NCBI GenBank assembly: GCA_001465015.1
Contig: LNEO01000144.1
Coordinates: 1-56,602 of the forward strand
Length of the DNA stretch: 56,602 nt
Source: Deltaproteobacteria bacterium Ga0077539
GTDB taxonomy: Bacteria; Myxococcota_A; Polyangia; Polyangiales; Ga0077539
Reading direction: 5' to 3'
This document shows, in pieces, positions 49,315 to 56,602 of the stretch. Below the pieces are notes generated by a model. That model was not told the DNA's origin, made no database searches, and was given only the letters and a program-made list of their open reading frames with translations. The translations under genes and the position numbers were made by a program. Within the stretch, counting starts at the first letter, position 1; each line of letters opens with the position of its first letter.

Positions 49315-49637
49315 TCCTTCATCAGGTTGGCGTCGTCGGTCCGAACGACCTTACGAATGCGGTAGAGGGACAGAACGATCGCGAGCCCGAGCGCAGCTTC
49401 CGCAGCGGCGACCGCGATCACGAAGAACGCAAACACGTGCCCGTGCACTGGCACAGCGCCAGCGGCGTTGGCTGGCATCCATCGATTGAACGCGATCAGC
49501 GTCAGGTTGACCGCGTTGAGCATCAGCTCGATGCACATCAGCGCGACGAGCGAGTTGCGTCGAACGAGGAACCCCGCGGCCCCGATGGAGAAGAGCACCG
49601 CCGAGAGGATCAGGTAGTGAGAGATCTGAATCGTCAC
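49311..49637 (-). CDS. nuoK: NADH-quinone oxidoreductase subunit K
   Basis: A 108-residue three-helix membrane subunit of complex I. Seen: the helices [38 protein letters not shown] (with the conserved Glu of TM2, part of the proton path) and [28 protein letters not shown] (second conserved Glu). Length is normal. The start overlaps the nuoJ stop (ATGA), and its own stop overlaps the nuoL start, so J, K and L are translationally coupled. Confidence 0.96.
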   Translation of the reverse strand: MTIQISHYLILSAVLFSIGAAGFLVRRNSLVALMCIELMLNAVNLTLIAFNRWMPANAAGAVPVHGHVFAFFVIAVAAAEAALGLAIVLSLYRIRKVVRTDDANLMKE

Positions 49638-50272
49638 GAGTGTCCCTCCGCGCTCTTGGTGGCCGACGGCTTCGCGCTCTTTTCGCCAGGCTCGGGCCCC
49701 TCGGCGAGCTTCTCGGGCGCCGTCGGGTCGCGGTCCGCGAGCGCGCGTCGCTCGTGCTTGCCGCGGGCGATCGCGAAGGCGCCGACGATCGCGATCACCA
49801 GCGTCACGCTGATCATCTCGAACGGGATGATGCCCTGCTTGAACAGAAAGCTGCCGACGACGTTCATCGTTCCGAACGAGTCGGTGCGCTCTGGCATCGG
49901 CAGGCGGACGTACTGAAGCGTCATCAGCAAGCCGCCGGCGATCCCTGCGACGCCGACCACCGCCGCGCCGCGCGCGCCGATCCCGCGCCCGTCCTGCGGC
50001 GAGGTCGCCGCCGGACCGAGCAGCATGATCACGAACACAAAGAGCACGACGACCGCGCCCGCATAAACGAGCAGCTGGATCACGCCCAGGAAGTGCGCTC
50101 CGAGGTTCAGGTACAGCGCGGCGAGCGCGATGATGTGCACGAACAGCCCGACCGCGGCGCGGATGGGGTTGCGCGACAAAACCGTCCCGAACGCGCCCAA
50201 CACGGCGAGGGCCGCGAAGAACACGAAGACGACTGTCTCGAGCGTCGTGCTTGGAGGTCTGAGAGTGGGCAT
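49634..50272 (-). CDS. nuoJ: NADH-quinone oxidoreductase subunit J
   Basis: A 212-residue membrane subunit of complex I. Seen: the five-helix pattern, with [59 protein letters not shown] carrying the pi-bulge TM3 signature, and later [20 protein letters not shown] charged hydrophilic tail of about 40 residues follows. It starts 52 nt after nuoF. In most operons nuoG, H and I come between F and J; here they do not. Confidence 0.94.
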   Translation of the reverse strand: MPTLRPPSTTLETVVFVFFAALAVLGAFGTVLSRNPIRAAVGLFVHIIALAALYLNLGAHFLGVIQLLVYAGAVVVLFVFVIMLLGPAATSPQDGRGIGARGAAVVGVAGIAGGLLMTLQYVRLPMPERTDSFGTMNVVGSFLFKQGIIPFEMISVTLVIAIVGAFAIARGKHERRALADRDPTAPEKLAEGPEPGEKSAKPSATKSAEGHS

Positions 50273-50324
50273 GAGTGAAGCTGCGTCCGAAGTGGGCAGT
50301 GAGAGTGGGTCAGCGAGTGAGCGC

Positions 50325-51701
50325 TCAGTGCGCGTGAGAGTGAGAGTCCTTGCCGGCGGGCTTGGTCGCGATCGACTTGCCCGACGACTTCACGCGAGCC
50401 TCGAATTCGTCCCGGTATTTCTGCAGAAATCCGAGCATGGGCATCGCGGCGCCGTCGCCGAGCGCGCAGATGGTGTTGCCCATGATGTTGTTGGCGACGT
50501 CATAGAGCGTCGCGAGGTCTTCTTGCGTCGCCTCGCCCTTCGAGATCTTGCGGCAGATCTTGTACATCCAGCCCGTGCCCTCGCGGCAGGGCGTGCACTG
50601 GCCGCAAGACTCGTGCTTGTAGAACATCATCAGGTTCTCTGCGGCCGAGACCATGTCGGTCGTGTCGTCCATGACGATCGCGCAGCAGGTCCCGAGCATG
50701 CTGCCCGTCGCGCGGATCGTGTCGACGCCCATGGGGACGTCGATCACGCTCTTGCCGTGCCACGGGTGCAGAGGGCTCTTCTCGTCAGGCGCGTTGAACA
50801 GCTCGTCTTCGCGCAGCACAGGCGTCGATGATCCGCCGGGGATCACGCCCTTGAGCTTGCGTCCGTCGCGCATTCCGCCGCCGAGGTCGAAGATGAGCTC
50901 GCGCAGCGTGATGCCGACGGGCGCCTCGTAGACGCCCGGCTTCTTCACGTGCCCCGAGACGCCGTAGAGCCGCACGCCGCCGTCCTTGAGCTGGTGCAAG
51001 CGCGAGAGCTTCGAGAAGCCCTCGCCGGTCATCTCGATCACCGTGGGGATGGTCGCGATCGTCTCGAGGTTGTTGACGATGGTGGGCGCGCCAAACGCCC
51101 CCGCGATCGCCGGAAACGGCGGCTTGAGCCGCGGCTCGCCGCGCTTGCCCTCGAGCGAGTTGAGCAGCGATGTCTCTTCGCCGCAGATGTACGCGCCGGC
51201 GCCGGGGTGAATCACGATGTCGAGCTCGAAGTCCTTGCCGAGGAGCTTCTTGCCGATGATCCCCGCCTTCTTCGCCTCGTTGACCGCTTGCTGCAAGCGG
51301 TGGATCGACTTCACGAGCTCGCAGCGCACGTAGATGTACACGGCGTGCACGTCGAGCGCCCACGCGGCGATCATGCAGCCCTCGATGCAACGGTGGGGAT
51401 CGAGCTCCATGAGCGTGCGATCCTTGAACGTCCCGGGCTCACCCTCGTCGGCGTTGATCACGAGGTAGTTGGGCTTGGGCGGGTTGGGCTTGAGGAAGCT
51501 CCACTTCAAACCCGCAGGAAATCCAGCGCCTCCGCGGCCACGCAGGTTGGCGGCCTTGACCTCGTTGACGATCTGCTCGCGCGACATCTCGAGGGCCTTC
51601 TTGAGGTTCTCGTAGCCGCCGCGGCTCTTGTACACATCCAGCGTCCACGAGTCGGCGACGCCGTAGTTCTTCGTGAGGATCTTCGGATTCTCAACGGCCA
51701 T
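50325..51701 (-). CDS. nuoF: NADH-quinone oxidoreductase subunit F
   Basis: A 458-residue flavoprotein of complex I that oxidises NADH and passes electrons from FMN to its N3 [4Fe-4S] cluster; peripheral arm, cytoplasmic. Seen: the NADH/FMN loop GRGGAGFPAGLKW near residue 55, ADEGEPGTFKDRTLME, the FMN segment GAGAYICGEETSLLNSLEGKRGEPR, and the cluster ligands SCGQCTPCREG near residue 363 with the later CALGD Cys. The basic, His-rich tail ends in HSHAH. A strong AAGGAG Shine-Dalgarno overlaps the end of nuoE. Its partner nuoG, which normally follows, is not here. Confidence 0.96.
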   Translation of the reverse strand: MAVENPKILTKNYGVADSWTLDVYKSRGGYENLKKALEMSREQIVNEVKAANLRGRGGAGFPAGLKWSFLKPNPPKPNYLVINADEGEPGTFKDRTLMELDPHRCIEGCMIAAWALDVHAVYIYVRCELVKSIHRLQQAVNEAKKAGIIGKKLLGKDFELDIVIHPGAGAYICGEETSLLNSLEGKRGEPRLKPPFPAIAGAFGAPTIVNNLETIATIPTVIEMTGEGFSKLSRLHQLKDGGVRLYGVSGHVKKPGVYEAPVGITLRELIFDLGGGMRDGRKLKGVIPGGSSTPVLREDELFNAPDEKSPLHPWHGKSVIDVPMGVDTIRATGSMLGTCCAIVMDDTTDMVSAAENLMMFYKHESCGQCTPCREGTGWMYKICRKISKGEATQEDLATLYDVANNIMGNTICALGDGAAMPMLGFLQKYRDEFEARVKSSGKSIATKPAGKDSHSHAH

Positions 51702-51704
51702 GGC

Positions 51705-52238
51705 TCACTCCTTCTCCGGGCGGAGGTAGAGGGACGAGAAGGTCCCGGCGGCCTTCGGCGCGCTCGCGCGGGCCTTGTCGATCACGCGGTCGACCGACTC
51801 GTTGGTGAGGTTTTCGTAGAAGTCGTCGTCGAGCTGGATCATCGGCCCCTGGCCGCACGCCGCGAGGCACTCGGCCTTGAGCAACGTGAACTCTCCGTCG
51901 GCCGTGGTCTGCCCCGCGTGGATGCCGAGGCGCTGCTCGATGTGCTCTTGCAGCTCCTTGGCGCCGCAGAGCTCGCACGAGAGCGTGCGGCACACCCACA
52001 GGACGCGTTTACCCGGCTTCTCCTTGAGAAACATCGTGTAAAACGTCACGACGCCTTGCACGTGAGCGCCGGTTACTGCGAGCTCTTTCGCGACGAAGTC
52101 GATGACCTCAGGAGAGCACCAGCCCTCTTGCTCCTGGCACAGGTGCAGGAGCGGAATCGTGAGCGACTTTGCGTTGGGATAGCGAGGTCGAAGCGAGTCG
52201 AGGATCGCCTTGCGCTCCGAAGAGAGAACGAACGCCAT
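51705..52238 (-). CDS. nuoE: NADH-quinone oxidoreductase subunit E
   Basis: A 177-residue thioredoxin-like [2Fe-2S] subunit of complex I (cluster N1a), bound to NuoF. The four ligands are visible: CRTLSC near residue 85 and CLAAC near residue 127, with the expected 4- and 3-residue spacings. The start ATG at 52238 is preceded by GAAGGG. First gene of the nuo run, reading away from the zinc-ribbon gene. It ends 3 nt before nuoF begins. Confidence 0.96.
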   Translation of the reverse strand: MAFVLSSERKAILDSLRPRYPNAKSLTIPLLHLCQEQEGWCSPEVIDFVAKELAVTGAHVQGVVTFYTMFLKEKPGKRVLWVCRTLSCELCGAKELQEHIEQRLGIHAGQTTADGEFTLLKAECLAACGQGPMIQLDDDFYENLTNESVDRVIDKARASAPKAAGTFSSLYLRPEKE

Positions 52239-52581
52239 GAATGCCCTTCGTTGTGAAGACGCCTGTCGCGCCCCGGCTGTCGAAACAACGGTGGGGGGCG
52301 AAAGGCGCCGGGACGCTAGTCAATGCGCGCACGCACTGTCAACAACGGCCGGAATGCCGCTTCGCCCTGCATTCGTTGGGTTTCGTCCGTGCAGGGGCCA
52401 GTGATTTCTGTCCACCACAATCCGCTCGAAATGGGGTGCCCCGATGTCCGCGTGCGTAGTAGGGTTCGCGCCGCGATCGGTGTCGACCGTCGCGACGTCA
52501 CTGGCCGAGTGAACAAAACGCACTCGAAATCGGCGCAGCGTCGTCGCGGGCGGTGGCCTTCGCGATGGAGGACTCTCGACG
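52239..52581. other. Intergenic region between divergent nuoE and zinc-ribbon genes
   Basis: This 343-nt gap is the largest in the window. Short open frames cross it on both strands, but none has a ribosome site or recognisable content, so I call no gene. It should hold the promoters of the nuo operon (minus) and of the zinc-ribbon gene (plus). The latter's start is supported by GGAGG at 52567-52571. No hairpin or riboswitch-like structure was recognised. Confidence 0.5.
52312..52341 (-). promoter_or_regulatory. Candidate nuo operon promoter
   Basis: On the minus strand a perfect -35 hexamer TTGACA (52336-52341) is followed after 18 nt by TAGCGT (52312-52317), a poor -10 box. Transcription would begin about 70 nt before nuoE. 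A second TTGACT (52317-52322) overlaps the -10 region. Weak support; the -35 box is the main evidence. Confidence 0.3.
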
Positions 52582-53808
52582 ATGTTCTGCCCCAATTGCG
52601 GCACCCAGAACGCTGAAGACGCGACGAAGTGCGTCTCCTGCGGCACAGCGTTGCAAGCGGCTCCGGCCGCGGGAGGGCCGGCAAAGCCGCAGCGCTTCAA
52701 GGGCACCATGATGATGGTCTCACCGCTCGAGCAGAAGCCCGACGCAGCGCCAGCCGCCCCCGCCCCCCCGGCGGCTCCCGCGGCGCCGGCGGCGCCGCCG
52801 GTTCCTCGGCCGAGCGCGGGTCCTGTGCAGGCAGGTGGGGCCGGCGCAAAGCCCGGCGCTTTCGCGAAAACGATGGTCGGCGGCATGGGGATGATGCCCC
52901 CCGTCGGCGCGCCGGCCGCGGCCCCAGCGCCTCCTCCGCCGGCCGCCATGGCGCCACCGCCCGCAGCGCCGCCAGCGCCGCCAGCAGCTGCCCCGCCGCC
53001 ACCTGCATTTGCCGCGACGATGATGCAGCCGATGGGCGGGCAGCCTCCCGCGCCGCCCGCTGCGCCGCCGCCCGCCGCGTTTGCGCCGGTCGCTGCGCCG
53101 CCGCAGGGCGGTTTCGGTGACGCGCCGGCTCCGATGCAAAATTCCGCGCCGCCCGCTCCTTTTGGTGGGCCGCCGCCGTCAGGGCCGCCCGGTCCTTTTG
53201 GCGGACCGCCGCCGTCAGCGCCGCCCGCAGCCGGGCCATTCGGCGCGCCTCCCCCGTCGGCGCCGGGTCCGTTCGGTGCGGCGCCCGGTCCCTCGGGGCC
53301 GGGACCAGCGCCGTTTGGCGGACCTCCTCCAGGCGGACCGACGCCGTTCGGCGGACCTCCACCCGGAGGACCCGCGCCGTTTGGTGGACCTCCCGCGAGC
53401 GCACCTCCTTCTGCGCCGGGCGGATTTGGTGGACCTCCGCAAGGAGGATTCGGCGGAGCTCCACAAGGAGGACCCGCGCCGTTTTCTGCGACGCCTGCCC
53501 CCGTCCCGATGGGCGCACCCGCGCCCAACCCGATGATGGGCCCGCCCGGAGGCGCTCCCATGGGCGGTCCAATGGGTGCTCCGATGGGCGCTCCCATGGG
53601 CGGCCAGATGGGCGCTCCCATGGGGGGAATGGGCATGCAGCCCTACAATAATCAGATGGCGCAGATGTCCCAGCAGATGGCCCACGACATCAACGCGACC
53701 GTCACGAAGAGCACCAACAACGCGATGAAGATCGTCGTGATCTCGATCGTCGCGTCAGTGGTCCTCGGCATTCTGGTCACCGTGCTGACGTTCTTGCGCG
53801 CGGGCTGA
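52582..53808 (+). CDS. Zinc-ribbon, Pro-rich, tail-anchored membrane protein
   Basis: A 408-residue protein in three parts. Residues 1-25 are a zinc-ribbon (FCPNCGTQNAEDATKCVSCG, two CxxC knuckles). About 26-370 is low-complexity Pro/Gly/Ala/Phe sequence with many copies of PFGGPPPGGP-like units and a Met/Gly-rich stretch (about 310-355), surely disordered. Near the end is one TM helix (MKIVVISIVASVVLGILVTVLTFL), which would leave the zinc-ribbon in the cytoplasm. The start is fixed by GGAGG 10 nt upstream. Such proteins are common in myxobacteria and of unknown role; the design resembles a tethered interaction hub. The gene ends 52 nt before mlaF on the same strand. Confidence 0.7.
   Translation: MFCPNCGTQNAEDATKCVSCGTALQAAPAAGGPAKPQRFKGTMMMVSPLEQKPDAAPAAPAPPAAPAAPAAPPVPRPSAGPVQAGGAGAKPGAFAKTMVGGMGMMPPVGAPAAAPAPPPPAAMAPPPAAPPAPPAAAPPPPAFAATMMQPMGGQPPAPPAAPPPAAFAPVAAPPQGGFGDAPAPMQNSAPPAPFGGPPPSGPPGPFGGPPPSAPPAAGPFGAPPPSAPGPFGAAPGPSGPGPAPFGGPPPGGPTPFGGPPPGGPAPFGGPPASAPPSAPGGFGGPPQGGFGGAPQGGPAPFSATPAPVPMGAPAPNPMMGPPGGAPMGGPMGAPMGAPMGGQMGAPMGGMGMQPYNNQMAQMSQQMAHDINATVTKSTNNAMKIVVISIVASVVLGILVTVLTFLRAG
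53150..53500 (+). repeat. Degenerate coding repeats (Pro/Gly/Phe units)
   Basis: Imperfect tandem units encoding GPFGGPPPS/GG-type decapeptides, about 30 nt apart, inside the zinc-ribbon gene; units near 53325, 53350 and 53385 are almost identical in DNA. Such repeats can expand or contract by slippage, so length may vary between strains. Confidence 0.6.
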
Positions 53809-53860
53809 TGAAAAGCCGAACGATCGCGACCAGGCGAGACGCGATCTCGGAGCCCGCCCC

Positions 53861-54646
53861 ATGAAAGGCGGCGATGAGCTCATCGTCTTTCGCGACGTTC
53901 ACAAGGCGTTCGGGCCGAAGGTCGTCTACCGCGGGCTCGACCTCGAGGTGTACAAGGGCGAAACGCTCACGATCCTCGGCGGCTCGGGCGTCGGCAAGAG
54001 CGTCATGCTCAAGATGCTCATCGGGCTGCTCAGCACCGATCGCGGTGACGTTCACTTCGACAACGATCGCGTCAACGACATGGGTCCGCAGCAGCTCGCG
54101 CGGCTGCGGCAGCGGGTCGGGATGGTGTTTCAGAGCGGCGCGCTCTTCGACTCGATTTCCGTGGGAGAAAACGTCGCGTACGGCCTGCGCGAGCACTACG
54201 CGAGGGAGATGGGAGAGCGCGAGATCGCCGAGCGCGTGTCGTGGGCGCTCACGAGCGTCGGCATGCCCGGCATCGAGACGATGCGCCCCTCGGACCTGTC
54301 CGGCGGAATGCGAAAGCGCGTCGGCGTCGCTCGCACGATCGCGCTGCAGCCCGAGGTGATCCTCTTCGACGAGCCGACGACGGGGCTCGACCCCGTCAAC
54401 GTCACGCGGATGAATCACCTCATTGTTCGGCTCAAACACCAGCTCAAAGTGACGTCCATCGTCGTGACGCACGACATGGCGACGGCCTTCACGGTGAGCG
54501 ACCGGCTCGCGTTCGTCTACAAAGGACAGATCGCCGAGAAGGGAACAAAAGAGCACTTCAAGCGGACGACGAACCCCGTCGTCCAGGACTTCGTCGAGGG
54601 CCGCTCGCCGGACGACGAAGATCTCGCCTCGATCTTGTCAGGCTGA
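53861..54646 (+). CDS. mlaF: MlaF-like ABC transporter ATP-binding protein
   Basis: A 261-residue ATPase of the Mla/MCE lipid-transport type, which powers movement of phospholipids between the membranes. Seen: Walker A GGSGVGKSVMLKML near residue 45, the Q-loop in MVFQSGALFDSISVGENVAYGLRE (the wording typical of MlaF/Ttg2A), the signature LSGGMRKRVGVARTIA, Walker B VILFDEPTTGLDP and the His switch VVTHDM. The next gene encodes an MlaD/MCE protein, supporting the assignment. No MlaE permease is adjacent on either side, so it must be encoded elsewhere. Confidence 0.9.
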   Translation: MKGGDELIVFRDVHKAFGPKVVYRGLDLEVYKGETLTILGGSGVGKSVMLKMLIGLLSTDRGDVHFDNDRVNDMGPQQLARLRQRVGMVFQSGALFDSISVGENVAYGLREHYAREMGEREIAERVSWALTSVGMPGIETMRPSDLSGGMRKRVGVARTIALQPEVILFDEPTTGLDPVNVTRMNHLIVRLKHQLKVTSIVVTHDMATAFTVSDRLAFVYKGQIAEKGTKEHFKRTTNPVVQDFVEGRSPDDEDLASILSG

Positions 54647-54690
54647 ACTCCCCGACGAAGCAGCGGTCGATCGGTGGTAGAACACGGCTC

Positions 54691-55845
54691 GTGGACTCGA
54701 AGGGCTCGAACTATCTCCGCGTCGGCGTGTTTGTCGCGCTCGGCCTCCTCGTCGCGAGCGCGCTGATCTTCGTCATCGGCGAGGAGCGAAACATGTTTCA
54801 GTCGCACGCGCGGCTGCGAACATCGTTCACCAACACTGGCGGACTTCGCGTCGGCAGCCCCGTGCGAATGGGCGGGATCACCGTGGGCACCGTGACGAGC
54901 GTTCGCTTCGGCACCACGAACAACGACCCGAGACTCTACGTCGATTTCGAGCTCACCCGCGAGGCGCTCACTCGCGTCCGTCGCAACAGCATCGCCGAAA
55001 TCGGCTCGAAGGGCCTCCTCGGCGACAAGGCGCTCGACGTCTCGATCGGCGATCCCTCGCAGCCCGCCGTCGAAAACAACGGGGTCATCGAGGGCCGAAG
55101 CGAAGACGCGCTCGCCGACGCCATGCGCAACGCGGGCGCGATCCTCTCGCGCGCCAACACCGTGCTCGACAACGTGATCGCCGCGACGCGACCGCTCGCC
55201 AACCCGCAGCTCAGCGCGGACCTCGTGGCGCTCGTGCACGACCTGCGAGTCGTGGGCGATCAAGTCGCGACCGGCAACGGGACCGTGGGGCAGCTGTTGC
55301 GTGACCAACAGATGGCCAACGACATTCGCTCGACGCTTCACTCTGCGCGCAACGCGGTCGGCTCGGTCGAGCGCGCGACGGGTCAGGTCGAGGCCCTCGC
55401 GCGCGACGCGCGCACAGGGCGCGGGCTCGTGCACGCGCTGGTCTACGACGAGCGCGGCGGGCAGGCGATCGGGCGCCTCGGCGAAGCGGCAGGAGAGCTC
55501 GCCGCCATCACGCGCGATGTGCGCACGGGCAACGGCGGATTGCACCAGCTCATCTACGGCGACGAGCTGAGCGGCGCGGTGCGAGACGTGCGGCAGATCA
55601 CCGGCGGCGTGCGAGACATCGTGCAAGACGTCCGACGCGGGCGCGGGACGATCGGCGCGCTGCTCACCGACCCGTCGCTGTACGAAGACCTGAAGTCGCT
55701 CGTGGGCAACGTTTCGCGCAACGAAGTTCTTCGCGCGATGGTGCGCTACTCGATCCGAACGAACGAGCGCGACGCGCAGCCGACGCCCGCCGCTCGTCCG
55801 TCGCAGCCCGGCGCGGCGCAGAGCGGCTCCTCGAGCGCTCCATGA
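54691..55845 (+). CDS. mlaD: MlaD-family (MCE domain) lipid-transport protein
   Basis: A 384-residue protein anchored by one N-terminal TM helix (LRVGVFVALGLLVASALIFVIG, about 8-30). One MCE domain follows (about 38-120: RTSFTNTGGLRVGSPVRMGGITVGTVTSVRF, EIGSKGLLGDKALDVSIG). A long, mostly helical region of about 230 residues comes next, with repeated DVRxGxG motifs (DVRTGNGGLHQLI, DVRRGRGTIGALL), and then a Pro/Ser tail. MCE proteins form hexameric rings or tubes that carry lipids across the periplasm; the helical extension may build a longer tunnel. The GTG start at 54691 lies 44 nt after mlaF. Its stop overlaps the next ATG (ATGA). Confidence 0.88.
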   Translation: MDSKGSNYLRVGVFVALGLLVASALIFVIGEERNMFQSHARLRTSFTNTGGLRVGSPVRMGGITVGTVTSVRFGTTNNDPRLYVDFELTREALTRVRRNSIAEIGSKGLLGDKALDVSIGDPSQPAVENNGVIEGRSEDALADAMRNAGAILSRANTVLDNVIAATRPLANPQLSADLVALVHDLRVVGDQVATGNGTVGQLLRDQQMANDIRSTLHSARNAVGSVERATGQVEALARDARTGRGLVHALVYDERGGQAIGRLGEAAGELAAITRDVRTGNGGLHQLIYGDELSGAVRDVRQITGGVRDIVQDVRRGRGTIGALLTDPSLYEDLKSLVGNVSRNEVLRAMVRYSIRTNERDAQPTPAARPSQPGAAQSGSSSAP

Positions 55846-56602
55846 TGCGTCGCCTGCGAGCGGCCGCGGCGATCGCCGGCGCGTCGATCGCGACGATGAT
55901 TTCATGGGCCGGTTATTCGCAGGACGGCGGGCCGACCCCCGAGACGGCGGAGGCGGCGCGCAGGTTGTTTCGCGAGGGGGCGCAGCTCGCCGAAGAGGGG
56001 CGATGGCTCGACGCGCGGGATCGATTTCGGCGCGCGCTCACGGTGAGGCCGTCGCCGCTGCTGCACTACAACCTCGCGTTGGCCTGTCAAAACGCAGGCT
56101 ATCTGGTCGAGGCCGTCGATCAGTACCGATCGTTTTTGCGGATCGACAACGACGCGGCCAACGCCGCGCGCCGCGGAGCTGCGCAGCGCGCGATCGCGCT
56201 CGCGAGGGTGCGCGTGAGCGTCGCGGAGGGAGAGTCCCTCGCGGTGCTCGCGGTCGACGGCCATTCGATTCCCAACGGGCTGTGGGGCGAAGAGCTCTCG
56301 CTCGACCCGGGCGAGCACTTCGTCGACGCGCGTTCGACGCGCGGATCGAGCGCGCAACGATCGTTCGTCGTGCGCGATGGAGAGCGGCTCGTCGTGACGC
56401 TCGAGTGGACCGCGCCCCCGGCGAGCGCGTCGGTCGCAGACGGCGGTCCGACGGACGCGAGCACACCGACGCTCGCGCCCATCCCGACGCGCAGGGCGAG
56501 CGCTGCCCCGCTCGGAACGATCGATCGCGTGCGACGACGACTCGAAGAGAACGCGCGCGAAGCAGACGCGACCGGCGCCAGGCCGTGGGAGCGAACCCTG
56601 GT
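55842..56602 (+). CDS. TPR/PEGA-like exported protein, truncated at window edge
   Basis: An open frame from ATG 55842 to the window end (253 codons read, no stop). The signal segment (AAAAIAGASIATMISWAGYSQ) is followed by two TPR-like helical pairs (AARRLFREGAQLAEEGRWLDARDRF; LLHYNLALACQNAGYLVEAVDQY) and a PEGA-like beta domain (about 120-175: VRVSVAEGESLAVLAVDGH). A Ser/Pro/Ala-rich linker follows. It has the same plan as the protein at 7618-8568. It overlaps the mlaD stop by 4 nt, so it is translated with the MCE protein and may belong to the same envelope system. Confidence 0.7.
   Translation, partial: MMRRLRAAAAIAGASIATMISWAGYSQDGGPTPETAEAARRLFREGAQLAEEGRWLDARDRFRRALTVRPSPLLHYNLALACQNAGYLVEAVDQYRSFLRIDNDAANAARRGAAQRAIALARVRVSVAEGESLAVLAVDGHSIPNGLWGEELSLDPGEHFVDARSTRGSSAQRSFVVRDGERLVVTLEWTAPPASASVADGGPTDASTPTLAPIPTRRASAAPLGTIDRVRRRLEENAREADATGARPWERTL

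Noticed and set aside
53150..53500. CRISPR-like or regulatory tandem repeats.
   Set aside because: The units are imperfect, in frame, without spacers, and encode Pro/Gly/Phe low-complexity protein.

Overview
The window is about 56.6 kb of very GC-rich, densely coding bacterial DNA with roughly 45 protein genes. I see no rRNA, tRNA, CRISPR array, insertion sequence or prophage. The flavour is myxobacterial (class Polyangia, perhaps Sandaracinus-like; this placement is inferred from content only). The signs are many lipoproteins with Asp/Gly-rich 'DGG' linkers, a surface protein with a MYXO-CTERM-like tail (GCGC, one TM helix, Arg-rich end), an MXAN_2562-type outer-membrane barrel, TPR/PEGA envelope proteins, a PilZ protein and a sigma-54 activator with its histidine kinase.

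Layout. 0.1-5 kb (minus strand): a likely operon of a degenerate phosphoesterase-fold protein, nadD, a DUF2520 Rossmann protein and a lipoprotein, followed by a PilZ protein; a Cys-rich lipoprotein precedes them. 5-8.6 kb (plus): glmU, two small secreted or lipoproteins and a TPR/PEGA protein. 8.6-14.6 kb: a MYXO-CTERM-like surface protein, a STAS-like protein and a zinc-ribbon membrane protein, the last divergent from an SPFH protein. 14.7-23.9 kb: a DctA-type symporter, a BRCT/propeller/TPR fusion protein, asd, then a tight surface protein / OM barrel / FAD oxidoreductase operon.

23.9-30.2 kb is an apparent iron-responsive island. A good promoter abuts a Fur-box-like palindrome in front of a gene that fuses a sterol desaturase/fatty acid hydroxylase to an imelysin (M75) domain. 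A FecA-like TonB-dependent receptor follows, and a second Fur-box-like site precedes a delta-60-repeat lipoprotein.

30.2-41 kb is a putative inorganic-carbon accumulation locus (DAB type). It encodes DabA (DUF2309, with the Cys-x-Asp and His/Cys zinc-site residues in place), DabB (NuoL-like), a second antiporter-like NuoM-type subunit and a SulP anion transporter. A histidine kinase lies just upstream on the same strand, and an NtrC-type regulator is divergent from it. The three dab-like genes overlap by 4 nt and must be co-translated.

41-43.2 kb: pdxH, a frameshifted small gene and a cupredoxin-like lipoprotein. 43.3-52.2 kb (minus): a partial complex I operon, nuoE-F-J-K-L-M-N, without G, H or I; its NuoL carries a His-rich loop and a periplasmic PKD-like tail. 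52.6-56.6 kb (plus): a zinc-ribbon/Pro-rich membrane protein, an MlaF/MlaD lipid-transport pair without a permease in view, and a TPR lipoprotein cut by the window edge.
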